A stretch of DNA of 64,000 nt from positions 124,001 to 188,000 of the forward strand of contig NC_048561.1 in the NCBI RefSeq assembly GCF_902806685.2, read 5' to 3'. Position numbers and translations under genes: made by a program. Below are positions 32,576-44,338 of the stretch, one piece after another (position 1 is the first letter of the stretch; every line of letters starts with the position of its first letter). The stretch comes from Maniola hyperantus (lineage: Eukaryota > Arthropoda > Insecta > Lepidoptera > Nymphalidae). Below the pieces are notes generated by a model. It was not told where the DNA came from. It saw only the letters and a program-made list of their open reading frames with translations, and ran no database searches.

Positions 32576-33003
32576 CGCGTCAGTACGTACCCTGGCAACA
32601 CTGAAGTAACGTTCAGGAACGCGCCAGGGTCCACGACCCGCCCGCAAACCGTGACGAAACTGAACCGTAATAAAAACTGTGTACGCCGGATTAAAACTTA
32701 TCCGCCATCTTGCCGTACATACAACTATTGTACAATTACATTAATGTTGTTAGTTACGCCCACAACTAGAACGCGAAATATTGTTCACTCGGTTCTACTT
32801 CTGATTCTGATTCTGAACTTATCGGTTTTTTTTTTTTAATATTACAATAAAACTTAAAGCTAGCCTTATCTAATTACTATATAAATCATGGCCGCGTGGA
32901 ATGGTGCCAAGAATACTGGCTGCATTTCCGCGCTGGACAGCCACTAGCCAGGCTGATCGGTATTTTGTAACCATATCCATAGAGTCATCTATTTTTTATC
33001 TGT

Positions 33004-33155
33004 TGAAATGATTTCTGACGCGCCATTTTAACTTTATGTATCAAATTGTGATGTAAAAGTAGGATTTTAGTCCTTATTTTATAGTTGAACCTTACTTTTG
33101 ACACGACATGCTTTGACCCATAGAGTCAAAATGGCGCGTGAAAAGTCATTTAGAA
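33004..33155. repeat. M2 TIR element
   Basis: gacgcgccattttaacttta against gagtcaaaatggcgcgtg; the core contains ccttacttttgacacg. Confidence 0.82.
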
Positions 33156-33194
33156 CGGTCTATAACATTCAGCCTGGTATATCTATCACTGATT

Positions 33195-33285
33195 GTAAAT
33201 CAGAAACAGACAGACAGACAGTCAGCAAAGTGGTCCTATAAGGGTTCCGTTTTCCCTTTTGAGGTACGGAACCCTAAAAATATAG
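33195..33285 (+). repeat. LepC 3' end fragment
   Basis: (gaca)n, then agtggtcctataagggttcc and tttgaggtacggaaccct. Confidence 0.85.
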
Positions 33286-33432
33286 AGTTATAAAGACACT
33301 TTTTATGTAGCATACCTAACCTACCTACTTAAAAAGAAAGTTGTGTTCACATTACCATGAAATTAAAATTAGATCTTCAGATAACAAATTAAATTAAAAT
33401 CAGCAAGTAACTTATATTTTCCTTTAATAATG

Positions 33433-33505
33433 TTTAGGATCGAACCCCTGACCTCCCGGATATGAGGCCAACAACATCTTAACCACTGAGCTATCACCGC
33501 TTGTC
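33433..33505 (-). repeat. SINE-2 tRNA-like head
   Basis: gatcgaacccctgacctccc to cttaaccactgagctatcac: an inverted B box and A box. Without a foldable cloverleaf it is not a tRNA gene. Confidence 0.65.
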
Positions 33506-33687
33506 CCAGATATAGTATTTGACGGCATGTACAATATAGGCTCTATTGATGGCATACCTATTCAGTTAAGACAAATACGAGATATTTTAAGAGAAAATCG
33601 ACAAGGAAAATGATATTTTTTGTCTACTCTAGTCACGTGATCGTAAACGACAGATTGGTCAACTGTTCGTAAATAGTTTGTATATGT

Positions 33688-33775
33688 ATAGTCGACGCAT
33701 TTTATACTGAGTCGTCGAGTCGTCGAGCGAAACAGACAGATAACTCGACGACTCAGTTTAAAATGCGTCGACTAT
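33688..33775. repeat. 33-bp-arm hairpin
   Basis: The arms atagtcgacgcattttatac... (33688-33720) and ...gtttaaaatgcgtcgactat (33743-33775) pair with two or so mismatches around a 22-nt loop; gtcgtcgagtcgtcgag near the loop is itself repeated. Confidence 0.88.
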
Positions 33776-33900
33776 AGTATAGTCAACAACCAAAGTTTAC
33801 CAATAGGTGACGTCAAAATGACGTATGATACGCCATATTGTCAGGAAAGCGCTTTCGCGGGATATTTAAATAATATGTTTTGTTTTCGTTTTTTCTTGAA

Positions 33901-34131
33901 CTATATGTAACGTAGAATAGTTTTTAAAAACTTGTCAAATACCCTATTATCCCAAAATTGGCAAGTGTAGCATGAAATGGGCCAAAGAGGCCATCTGCCT
34001 CTGTAACGAGATTTGGACTCCTCGGGGGTGCTACACTCCCCACACCCACAGTAACCCACTGAACTAATGCCCTCTGCGGCTGCGACTTGCGAGGGAGGGT
34101 CACATCTATTTGTGTAGGAAGAGGGTGACAT
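33901..34131 (-). CDS. weak candidate small ORF with Cys cluster, unknown
   Basis: This minus-strand frame of 76 codons starts at ATG 34131. It has GYCGCGEC and ISCYTCQFW motifs and a C-terminal FDKFLKTIL. The same frame stays open for another 24 codons upstream of the ATG before an in-frame TAA near 34204, and the stretch is richer in GC than the AT-rich DNA around it. I recognise no family and see no clear promoter or splice site. It may be a decayed exon or transposon fragment, or chance; an overlapping frame is also open. Confidence 0.25.
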   Translation of the reverse strand: MSPSSYTNRCDPPSQVAAAEGISSVGYCGCGECSTPEESKSRYRGRWPLWPISCYTCQFWDNRVFDKFLKTILRYI

Positions 34132-34231
34132 TTTCGTACACGTTTCAAAGGAACTTTTAATTTGGATGTACTTATAAGACTCATCTTCAGCATTTTTTTT
34201 AATTTATTAATTAGAAACACTTAAATACACA

Positions 34232-34540
34232 TATTTTACATTTACTACATCACTTAGTGTACACAACATTTTCAATTATTGTGCCAAGTAAACTTAACAT
34301 TATGACTAATAGTTAGCAATAGCAATAATTAAAACTATGTATAAATATAATTATAAATTAACGCGTAAATAATTTATTTTAAACTATTTTCAAGTCAGCC
34401 AAATAATATGAAGAAAGTTTAAAATTAGACAAACAAGTGAGTTATGAGATGAACCTACCATTAAATGATCGAAGAGCTTCTAGACCTATTTGTAGCTAGC
34501 TATCTGCATTTTATTGAATAAATCTATATACAAATATACA
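34232..34540. other. no feature recognised
   Basis: Very AT-rich DNA. Confidence 0.4.
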
Positions 34541-34544
34541 TAAT

Positions 34545-34735
34545 ATAAAAGGAAAATCTATCAACGCATAGCTCAAACTACTGGACGGATCCGGCTGTTT
34601 GGCATACATATAGCTATTGTGACGTAGACATCCGCTAAGAAAGGATTTTTGAAAATTCAACCCCTAAGGGGGTGAAATAGGGGTTTGAAATTTGTGTAGT
34701 CCACGCGGACCAAGTCGCGAGCATAAGCTAGTCAA
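34545..34735 (-). repeat. LepB copy
   Basis: tcaacgcatagctcaaacta to caagtcgcgagcataagcta. Confidence 0.9.
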
Positions 34736-35109
34736 TATAAGTCAATGCAATATGTGAGTAAGCTACACCATAATATCTATCTATGAATATATATATAATC
34801 GCAGCCTTAGCTGTCGGTCTCGTCTTACTAATTCGATTATTATTATCGCGTCGATGACGTAAGCAATAAGCAGTTTATCTCCCCACAGCCAAGGTGCCAT
34901 GGGCCCGTCGTCCTATGGGGTTGGCAATGAAGCGCCATTGTCGACTGGAGGGTGCAATACTTCGATGGGACTCTAAATACTGCATCTGGAGTGTGGGGGC
35001 GTTGTTTCTTATTGATTATGACTACCATTGTAGTATTTTAAACATTTTCAAGTTTCAACAATACAAGAAGAAGTTTCAACAATACAATAGATTTTTAGAG
35101 TTCTGTATC

Positions 35110-35572
35110 TCCGCAACGTATCGGGGGTTCGATCCCGGCTACGCACTTCTTAACATTCGGAGTTACGGCGTTTTAATCAATTAAATATCACTTGCTTTAA
35201 CTTCAGTTTTTATTAAACCCTTTTATTAAGATCTTTTGGTCCCTACACGGCATAGTACCGGAACGCGAAATCGCTTGGCGGCACGGCTTTGCCGGTGGGG
35301 TGGTAACTAGCCACGGCCGAAGCCTCCCACCAGACCTGACCAGAAATTTAGAAATTATAAAATTCCAAACCCCTGCCAGGAATCGAACCCGGGCCTTCCC
35401 ACTAATAAAATCACAGTACTTAGTGCTTACCACTGCGCCAGGGAGGACTGTGAAGGAAAACATAGTGAGGAAACCTGCACGACTGAGAGTTCTGCAAGAG
35501 TTCTCAACGGTTTGTCAAGCATCCGCACTTGGCCAGCGTGGTGTACTATGGCAACTCTTCCCATACAAAGAA
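35110..35572 (+). repeat. SINE-2 copy interrupted by a SINE-3 copy
   Basis: The SINE-2 head with B box gggttcgatcccggctacgc runs to aaatatcacttgctttaac near 35200. SINE-2 resumes at about 35450 with tgtgaaggaaaacatagtga. The inserted SINE-3 is listed separately. Confidence 0.85.
35205..35448 (-). repeat. SINE-3, near full length, inserted in SINE-2
   Basis: In reverse orientation: tail ttcagtttttattaaaccc, body ggcggcacggctttgccggt and ccacggccgaagcctcccac, head with B box ccaggaatcgaacccgggcc and A-box-like taccactgcgcc. This copy shows that SINE-3 has a tRNA-like head. Confidence 0.85.
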
Positions 35573-35714
35573 AGTTAGTGTACCGAGAGATTTCTACGCT
35601 CTATGATCACCCTATGTGCCGTAAAAAGGTTTCCTTTAGGAGGGAGCGCTGCACGCACGCGCCGGTGCGTGTCTCCACTCCCCACCATTATTGACAGAGG
35701 AAGTCATTAAACAA

Positions 35715-35825
35715 ATCATCATCAACACATCGCCGGCTCACTACAGAGCACGGGTCGCCTCTCAGAGGTGGGGTTGACCATAGTTTGCCACGTTGGCTAA
35801 TTACGGACTGGCAGACTTTATTTTG
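35715..35825 (-). repeat. SINE-2 3' fragment
   Basis: catcgccggctcactacaga to acggactggcagactt. Confidence 0.75.
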
Positions 35826-36182
35826 TGTTGTTTCGGATTGACTTTGCTGCGTAGGACCTACTGGCCGCTACAGCGTCGCCGGGAGCTCCGCCTGGGGGTG
35901 AGCTCTAGGGCTCCAAGAAGAAATAACTTGAGAGGTCGGGGGGCACCGTCCTCCTGTGAGGCTCAGACCACAGCTTAGGATGACGTTGGGATGGGTGGAG
36001 GTGTTGGACTACTGGTTAGTCCGTACGCCCCCGAGGCCGTGACGTGAGCCCACGTCCGGGTGACGTTAGAAATCCTCCACCCTCCACCCTCCACCCTCTG
36101 TCGCACGTGGGCCTCGTGTTCGCCGGCGACGACGCTGCAATGAGGTTGAGTTGTGTAGCCCTACGAGATAGGGAGCATTGAG

Positions 36183-36341
36183 GCCGATTCTCTTGTACAC
36201 AATCTCTAAACTAAACTAAATTAACATGTCTAAATCTAGTGGTATCCTTTTCCGCAAGCAACATTATGAAAGGGATAGCATTAGATTTAGACGTGCCATT
36301 TTAGTTTAGTTTAGAGATTGTGTACAACGGAATTAGCCACA
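36183..36341. repeat. M3 TIR element, intact
   Basis: gattctcttgtacacaatct and agattgtgtacaacggaatt are the ends; the TIRs exceed 35 bp. It shows the unbroken form of the copy at 26053. Confidence 0.9.
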
Positions 36342-36399
36342 ATGGTCATTATTTGTTCGTCGGGATCGTTAAGGACGTGCTTAGGGCGTCTTTTACCGC

Positions 36400-36412
36400 G
36401 GGGGGGGGGGGG
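36400..36412. repeat. 13-bp poly-G run
   Basis: Uninterrupted G tract. Confidence 0.9.
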
Positions 36413-36707
36413 CAGACTTTAACAGCTCCAATCTAACAAAAAGCTTTGAATAATAAACTGGACAGATATAACGCAGTGCGTTACATTGGGACGCAGTGGG
36501 CGGCGCAAATGTCGCGCGGTGCGTCACGCGGGTGTTCCTGGTGCCGCGCCGGCTAATCTTAGCGCCGTGACGTCAACGCTGAGCTAGATCTAGCCGCGCG
36601 GCTATGTAGTGACGACTGGCGTCTGGCTGCTGACGATTGACGTTGCAACACTTGACCCGCGCCCGTTGTGTTGCCAGAGTGAACTAGGGTGAGCGAACTT
36701 GTAAATC

Positions 36708-36865
36708 GTAAAATTAAAATTAAAAAGAGCAACCGCCGAGTTTCTTGCTGGTTCTTCTCGGTAGGAACGGCATTCTGAACCAATGGTAAATTAAAACTAC
36801 CCGACTATTCGAAAACGCTTATAAAAAGTCTACTTAAATAAAAACATATTCTAATATTCTAACTC
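36708..36865 (+). mobile_element. LINE-type 3' tail
   Basis: gagcaaccgccgagtttctt, ggttcttctcggtaggaacg and an (attct)-like tail; the same family as 26191-26522. Confidence 0.8.
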
Positions 36866-37257
36866 TGGAAGCGAATCTTAGTGCAATGTGTACTGGACTG
36901 GGGGCATTACTTTTAAATAACTTTATATTTATCCCAATTAGTGAGCAAAACGTCAAATAACTTGAACATGGCGCGTGCACGTGCGCGTGGTGCGCGTGTT
37001 ACAGTTTGGGTGTTTCGCTGTAAATAGCTGCACGTAACTAATTGTGGATGTCATTCCGTTTGTTTCGCACACATGACGGAGGGTGAGGGTGACTGAGGGT
37101 GCGGTGAGGGTGCGGCGAGGGTGCTATATCGAGTTACCTCGCACTCTGAGAGACAGGGGATGTATTATTGGTTTGTCATTTTAAGTTAAGCGCGGCAATT
37201 CTAAACATAGCACGATCGTAAACTTAGAAAGCAGAAGAAACTTAGTTTAATCAAATT

Positions 37258-37515
37258 ATCATCCCATTGCCGGTTCACTACTGAGTACGAGTCTCCTCTT
37301 ACAATGAGAAGAGTTTTACCACTCTCGCCAAGTGGGGTAGACTTCACATACCTTTGAGAACACTATGTAGAACGTTTCCTCACGATGTTTTCTTCACCGT
37401 TAAAGCGAGTGATATTTAATTAATTAAAACGCACATAACGAAAAGTTACAGGTGCGTGCCTGGGATCGAATCCCCGACCTTCCGAATAAGAGATGGAGTC
37501 TTAACCACTATCTAT
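37258..37515 (-). repeat. SINE-2 copy, near full length
   Basis: ccattgccggttcactactg to gatcgaatccccgaccttcc and cttaaccacta. Confidence 0.88.
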
Positions 37516-37849
37516 CTAATCATGGCTCAAAGTCAAATCTTTAATTCAAAATAGGTAATTAGTAATTACACATTTTGATGTTCGGTTGCTGGATTTGTAA
37601 GATGTGGTGATAATTTTTACGCGAACTTGAAACTAAAGCTACGAGGGTTCCAAACGCGCCCAAGTCTGAGAAGAGCCCCCAACAAACTCAGCCAGCTCTT
37701 AAAACTCAGTAAACCAAAGCGAATGTGACAAATGTGTCCGGATGTAGCTTGGAACTAATTATTATTATACTCCACCGTGACAATGCGCACCCTGTATATA
37801 GGTATATGTGGTAATCGCATCACCCTCTATCGGCGGCGCGGAACCGCAC

Positions 37850-40800
37850 GTGGCGCTTAGTTCCTTGTTTTGGGTGGCGCGAGTGGCGCTTAGTTCCTTG
37901 TGTTGAGTGGCGCGATGGCGCTTAGTTCCTTGTGTTGGGTGGCGCGAGTGGCGCTTAGTTCCTTGTGTTGAGTGGCGCGATGGCGCTTAGTTCCTTGTGT
38001 TGGGTGGCGCGAGTGGCGCTTAGTTCCTTGTGTTGAGTGGCGCGAGTGGCGCTTAGTTCCTTGTGTTGAGTGGCGCGAGTGGCGCTTAGTTCCTTGTGTT
38101 GAGTGGCGCGAGTGGCGCTTAGTTCCTTGTGTTGAGTGGCGCGATGGCGCTTAGTTCCTTGTGTTGAGTGGCGCGATGGCGCTTAGTTCCTTGTGTTGAG
38201 TGGCGCGAGTGGCGCTTAGTTCCTTGTGTTGGGTGGCGCGAGTGGCGCTTAGTTCCTTGTGTTGAGTGGCGCGATGGCGCTTAGTTCCTTGTGTTGAGTG
38301 GCGCGATGGCGCTTAGTTCCTTGTGTTGCGTGGCGCGAGTGGCGCTTAGTTCCTTGTGTTGAGTGGCGCGAGTGGCGCTTAGTTCCTTGTGTTGAGTGGC
38401 GCGAGTGGCGCTTAGTTCCTTGTGTTGGGTGGCGCGAGTGGCGCTTAGTTCCTTGTGTTGAGTGGCGCGATGGCGCTTAGTTCCTTGTGTTGAGTGGCGC
38501 GATGGCGCTTAGTTCCTTGTGTTGAGTGGCGCGAGTGGCGCTTAGTTCCTTGTGTTGGGTGGCGCGAGTGGCGCTTAGTTCCTTGTGTTGAGTGGCGCGA
38601 TGGCGCTTAGTTCCTTGTGTTGAGTGGCGCGATGGCGCTTAGTTCCTTGTGTTGAGTGGCGCGAGTGGCGCTTAGTTCCTTGTGTTGAGTGGCGCGAGTG
38701 GCGCTTAGTTCCTTGTGTTGAGTGGCGCGAGTGGCGCTTAGTTCCTTGTGTTGGGTGGCGCGAGTGGCGCTTAGTTCCTTGTGTTGAGTGGCGCGATGGC
38801 GCTTAGTTCCTTGTGTTGAGTGGCGCGAGTGGCGCTTAGTTCCTTGTGTTGAGTGGCGCGAGTGGCGCTTAGTTCCTTGTGTTGGGTGGCGCGAGTGGCG
38901 CTTAGTTCCTTGTGTTGAGTGGCGCGAGTGGCGCTTAGTTCCTTGTGTTGGGTGGCGCGAGTGGCGCTTAGTTCCTTGTGTTGAGTGGCGCGATGGCGCT
39001 TAGTTCCTTGTGTTGAGTGGCGCGATGGCGCTTAGTTCCTTGTGTTGAGTGGCGCGAGTGGCGCTTAGTTCCTTGGGGTTGGGTGGCGCGAGTGGCGCTT
39101 AGTTCCTTGTGTTGAGTGGCGCGATGGCGCTTAGTTCCTTGTGTTGAGTGGCGCGATGGCGCTTAGTTCCTTGTGTTGAGTGGCGCGAGTGGCGCTTAGT
39201 CCTTGTGTTGGGTGGCGCGAGTGGCGCTTAGTTCCTTGTGTTGAGTGGCGCGATGGCGCTTAGTTCCTTGTGTTGGGTGGCGCGAGTGGCGCTTAGTTCC
39301 TTGTGTTGAGTGGCGCGATGGCGCTTAGTTCCTTGTGTTGAGTGGCGCGATGGCGCTTAGTTCCTTGTGTTGAGTGGCGCGAGTGGCGCTTAGTTCCTTG
39401 TGTTGGGTGGCGCGAGTGGCGCTTAGTTCCTTGTGTTGAGTGGCGCGATGGCGCTTAGTTCCTTGTGTTGAGTGGCGCGATGGCGCTTAGTTCCTTGTGT
39501 TGCGTGGCGCGAGTGGCGCTTAGTTCCTTGTGTTGAGTGGCGCGAGTGGCGCTTAGTTCCTTGTGTTGAGTGGCGCGAGTGGCGCTTAGTTCCTTGTGTT
39601 GGGTGGCGCGAGTGGCGCTTAGTTCCTTGTGTTGAGTGGCGCGATGGCGCTTAGTTCCTTGTGTTGAGTGGCGCGATGGCGCTTAGTTCCTTGTGTTGAG
39701 TGGCGCGAGTGGCGCTTAGTTCCTTGTGTTGGGTGGCGCGAGTGGCGCTTAGTTCCTTGTGTTGAGTGGCGCGATGGCGCTTAGTTCCTTGTGTTGAGTG
39801 GCGCGATGGCGCTTAGTTCCTTGTGTTGAGTGGCGCGAGTGGCGCTTAGTTCCTTGTGTTGAGTGGCGCGAGTGGCGCTTAGTTCCTTGTGTTGAGTGGC
39901 GCGAGTGGCGCTTAGTTCCTTGTGTTGGGTGGCGCGAGTGGCGCTTAGTTCCTTGTGTTGAGTGGCGCGATGGCGCTTAGTTCCTTGTGTTGAGTGGCGC
40001 GAGTGGCGCTTAGTTCCTTGTGTTGGGTGGCGCGAGTGGCGCTTAGTTCCTTGTGTTGGGTGGCGCGAGTGGCGCTTAGTTCCTTGTGTTGAGTGGCGCG
40101 ATGGCGCTTAGTTCCTTGTGTTGAGTGGCGCGATGGCGCTTAGTTCCTTGTGTTGAGTGGCGCGAGTGGCGCTTAGTTCCTTGTGTTGGGTGGCGCGAGT
40201 GGCGCTTAGTTCCTTGTGTTGAGTGGCGCGATGGCGCTTAGTTCCTTGTGTTGAGTGGCGCGATGGCGCTTAGTTCCTTGTGTTGAGTGGCGCGAGTGGC
40301 GCTTAGTTCCTTGTGTTGAGTGGCGCGAGTGGCGCTTAGTTCCTTGTGTTGAGTGGCGCGAGTGGCGCTTAGTTCCTTGTGTTGAGTGGCGCGAGTGGCG
40401 CTTAGTTCCTTGTGTTGGGTGGCGCGAGTGGCGCTTAGTTCCTTGTGTTGAGTGGCGCGATGGCGCTTAGTTCCTTGTGTTGAGTGGCGCGAGTGGCGCT
40501 TAGTTCCTTGTGTTGGGTGGCGCGAGTGGCGCTTAGTTCCTTGTGTTGGGTGGCGCGAGTGGCGCTTAGTTCCTTGTGTTGAGTGGCGCGATGGCGCTTA
40601 GTTCCTTGTGTTGAGTGGCGCGATGGCGCTTAGTTCCTTGTGTTGAGTGGCGCGAGTGGCGCTTAGTTCCTTGTGTTGGGTGGCGCGAGTGGCGCTTAGT
40701 TCCTTGTGTTGAGTGGCGCGATGGCGCTTAGTTCCTTGTGTTGAGTGGCGCGATGGCGCTTAGTTCCTTGTGTTGAGTGGCGCGAGTGGCGCTTAGTTCC

Positions 40801-42298
40801 TTGTGTTGGGTGGCGCGAGTGGCGCTTAGTTCCTTGTGTTGAGTGGCGCGATGGCGCTTAGTTCCTTGTGTTGAGTGGCGCGATGGCGCTTAGTTCCTTG
40901 TGTTGAGTGGCGCGAGTGGCGCTTAGTTCCTTGTGTTGAGTGGCGCGAGTGGCGCTTAGTTCCTTGTGTTGAGTGGCGCGAGTGGCGCTTAGTTCCTTGT
41001 GTTGAGTGGCGCGAGTGGCGCTTAGTTCCTTGTGTTGGGTGGCGCGAGTGGCGCTTAGTTCCTTGTGTTGAGTGGCGCGATGGCGCTTAGTTCCTTGTGT
41101 TGAGTGGCGCGAGTGGCGCTTAGTTCCTTGTGTTGAGTGGCGCGAGTGGCGCTTAGTTCCTTGTGTTGAGTGGCGCGAGTGGCGCTTAGTTCCTTGTGTT
41201 GAGTGGCGCGATGGCGCTTAGTTCCTTGTGTTGAGTGGCGCGATGGCGCTTAGTTCCTTGTGTTGAGTGGCGCGAGTGGCGCTTAGTTCCTTGTGTTGGG
41301 TGGCGCGAGTGGCGCTTAGTTCCTTGTGTTGAGTGGCGCGATGGCGCTTAGTTCCTTGTGTTGAGTGGCGCGATGGCGCTTAGTTCCTTGTGTTGAGTGG
41401 CGCGAGTGGCGCTTAGTTCCTTGTGTTGAGTGGCGCGAGTGGCGCTTAGTTCCTTGTGTTGAGTGGCGCGAGTGGCGCTTAGTTCCTTGTGTTGAGTGGC
41501 GCGAGTGGCGCTTAGTTCCTTGTGTTGAGTGGCGCGAGTGGCGCTTAGTTCCTTGTGTTGAGTGGCGCGAGTGGCGCTTAGTTCCTTGTGTTGAGTGGCG
41601 CGAGTGGCGCTTAGTTCCTTGTGTTGAGTGGCGCGAGTGGCGCTTAGTTCCTTGTGTTGAGTGGCGCGAGTGGCGCTTAGTTCCTTGTGTTGAGTGGCGC
41701 GAGTGGCGCTTAGTTCCTTGTGTTGAGTGGCGCGAGTGGCGCTTAGTTCCTTGTGTTGAGTGGCGCGAGTGGCGCTTAGTTCCTTGTGTTGAGTGGCGCG
41801 AGTGGCGCTTAGTTCCTTGTGTTGAGTGGCGCGAGTGGCGCTTAGTTCCTTGTGTTGAGTGGCGCGAGTGGCGCTTAGTTCCTTGTGTTGAGTGGCGCGA
41901 GTGGCGCTTAGTTCCTTGTGTTGAGTGGCGCGAGTGGCGCTTAGTTCCTTGTGTTGAGTGGCGCGAGTGGCGCTTAGTTCCTTGTGTTGAGTGGCGCGAG
42001 TGGCGCTTAGTTCCTTGTGTTGAGTGGCGCGAGTGGCGCTTAGTTCCTTGTGTTGAGTGGCGCGAGTGGCGCTTAGTTCCTTGTGTTGAGTGGCGCGAGT
42101 GGCGCTTAGTTCCTTGTGTTGAGTGGCGCGAGTGGCGCTTAGTTCCTTGTGTTGAGTGGCGCGAGTGGCGCTTAGTTCCTTGTGTTGAGTGGCGCGAGTG
42201 GCGCTTAGTTCCTTGTGTTGAGTGGCGCGAGTGGCGCTTAGTTCCTTGTGTTGAGTGGCGCGAGTGGCGCTTAGTTCCTTGTGTTGAGTGGCGCGAGT
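37850..42298. repeat. 33/32-bp tandem array with higher-order structure, about 136 units
   Basis: The unit is gtggcgcttagttccttgtg then ttgagtggcgcga(g). Units ending gcgag are 33 bp and those ending gcga are 32 bp; a second variant has gggtggc for gagtggc. Left of about 41340 the variants recur in blocks: identical 10-unit blocks start at 37972, 38298 and 38624 (326 bp apart), a rare gttgcgtgg variant recurs 1174 bp apart (38298 and 39472 blocks), and identical blocks at 40255 and 40875 are 620 bp apart. From 41365 to 42298 about 28 units appear identical, all 33 bp. The + strand frame of 313 codons and the - strand frame of 369 codons are products of the 33-bp period. Confidence 0.95.
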
Positions 42299-42384
42299 TC
42301 GTGTAACTATCGTTATTGTGACGCCGTTGTTCTCTGGCGATACGGAACACTAAAAATATACCAAGTAACTTCATGTCAGTATAC

Positions 42385-42445
42385 TTCATCATCATCATGA
42401 GCAGCTCGCCGCATCGCCGGCTCACTACAGAGCACGGCTCTCCTA
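42385..42445 (-). repeat. SINE-2 3' fragment
   Basis: gcatcgccggctcactacag and agcacggctctcct. Confidence 0.7.
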
Positions 42446-42630
42446 CAGTGTATACTTAAATAATACAAAATACATACTTAAACTACAATGTATATGAATG
42501 ACAATGCAGTAAGTAGGTTCCCAAACACGGCCATTCACCTCAAAATTCCAAATAAGTTAGGCCATATTGGAATTCCTTTCTAATGCCTCCGGGTAGACTT
42601 TCCAACATTTTAGTGCTTACATGTAAATAA

Positions 42631-42840
42631 CTAGCATATGCTCGCGACTTCGTCCGCGTGGACTTCACAAATTTCAAACCCCTATTTCACCCCCTTGGGG
42701 GTTGAATTTTTAAAAATCCTTAGCGGATGCCTACGTCATAATAGCTATCTGCATGCCAAATTTCAGCCCGATCCGTCCAGTAGTTTGAGCTGTGCGTCGA
42801 TAGATCAGTCAGTCAGTCAATCACCTTTTCCTTTTCTATT
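42631..42840 (+). repeat. LepB copy
   Basis: gcatatgctcgcgacttcgt to caccttttccttttc. Confidence 0.92.
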
Positions 42841-42867
42841 TTAAATAATAATAAAATAAATAATAAT

Positions 42868-42990
42868 GATACCCGCGACTTCGTCTGGTTTTTTTTTTAA
42901 TTCCGTGAAAACTCCATGGCTTTTTGAGATAAAGAGTAGTCTAGCTCATTTCTGGGATGCAAGCCATCTCTGTATCAAATGTCAAACGGA
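42868..42990 (+). repeat. LepA 5' fragment
   Basis: gatacccgcgacttcgtctg and gagataaagagtagtctagc. Confidence 0.75.
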
Positions 42991-43422
42991 AGTGCTGATG
43001 ACGTCACGATAGATGCGCTCTCAGCTTTATCTATATTAGTATCTAGATGTATGCAACAACTACACATAACAATAACTACACATAACAATAACTACACATA
43101 TGTATACCATAACAAAGCATATAAAACGCGTATCATGTTACTCAAAAGCCATCAATATCCGATATCCTCCGGCATGGGGACGATTTCGGCAGAAGCACGT
43201 GATCCGACGACCAACTTCCGGCGGAACAGCGCCCCTCCGACACTACACTACAACTACACCCTCGTTTGTGAACCACCTGGCACTTCACGAGTATCCCACA
43301 AGTATCCCACAAGTATCTCACAAACCAACCTAGCGTTAAAACTTTAAAAAAATCTTATTTTAGAGTAAATTCTTCTAGGCAAGTGCGCTCCAACCTAGAC
43401 CCTAGACCTCATCATCTTAATA

Positions 43423-43635
43423 TAACGAAAAGGTGACTGACTGACTGACTGACTGATCTATCAACGCACAGCTCAAAATACTCGACGAATCGGGCTGATA
43501 TTTGGCATGCAGATAGCTATGACGTAGGCATCCGCTAAGAAAGGATTTTTGAAAATTCAACCCCTGAGGGGGTGAAATAAGGATTCGAAACTTATGTAGT
43601 CCACGCGGACGAAGTCGCGGACATAAGCTAGTATA
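43423..43635 (-). repeat. LepB copy, full length
   Basis: gaaaaggtgactgactgact to gaagtcgcggacataagcta. Confidence 0.92.
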
Positions 43636-43899
43636 ATATTAAGCATATACATTTATACAGATGTCTTGAATCACCTGTATAATTGTATAATCGAAATGAA
43701 TGCTCGAACTAAATTGTCATTTGTATCGCAGATGTATGAACTATGAAGTAAGCCAATCAGTTTCCTAACTAACTAACTAACTAATACCCAAGTAACCTAC
43801 TTTCCCGCAAGATGCTCGAAATTAGACCAATAAATACTTAGTTAATATTATAATTTATAACAACTAATATACCGAGTTTTGTATTGATGTGAGTTTCTA

Positions 43900-44338
43900 A
43901 ATAAAAATCGGTCAAGTGCGAGTCGGCTCGCACGCGGAGGGTTCCGTACCATACAAGAAATAACACAGTGTAAATTTTTATATCGTCCATTTTGAATTTT
44001 TTATTATTTGTTGTTACAGCGGAAATAGAATAACTTATAGTACGCGACAGGTCGAGATGACAGTAGAGGAGGGAACGCGCTGCACAACCCCCGCCCCGTG
44101 CTAACCCGGTGCGGGCGAGCGCGGGTGACGTGCGGGTGTGCGGGGCGTGTCCCCGCTTCATACCGCAATTGCAATCTCAACCTGTCGCGGATTATACACA
44201 TTCCGTGAAAATTTCAACTCTCTACCTATTACGGTTCTTAAGATACAGCTCGCTGACAGACAGACAGACGGACGGACGGACGGACAGCGGAGGCGTAGTA
44301 ATAGGGTCATTGACACCCTCTAGTACGGAACCCCAAAA
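43900..44338 (+). repeat. LepC-related copy with an M1 element nested inside
   Basis: The head is cggtcaagtgcgagtcggct and the 3' end ctctagtacggaaccccaaa, with (gacg)n in between. The inner sequence differs from other LepC copies, so it is a subfamily. M1 interrupts it at 44039-44195. Confidence 0.82.
44039..44195. repeat. M1 TIR element
   Basis: tacgcgacaggtcgagatga against caatctcaacctgtcgcg, with the centre gtgcgggcgagcgcgggtga. Confidence 0.88.

Noticed and set aside
41316..42425. 369-codon minus ORF and the overlapping 313-codon plus ORF (WREWRLVPCVE repeats)
   Set aside because: Both are translations of the identical 33-bp units (11 residues each) on the two strands; a period divisible by 3 without stops explains them.
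43100..43347. 122- and 77-codon ORFs near 43 kb
   Set aside because: The sequence begins with a short tandem repeat (ctacacataacaataa) and both frames are low-complexity; no family features.
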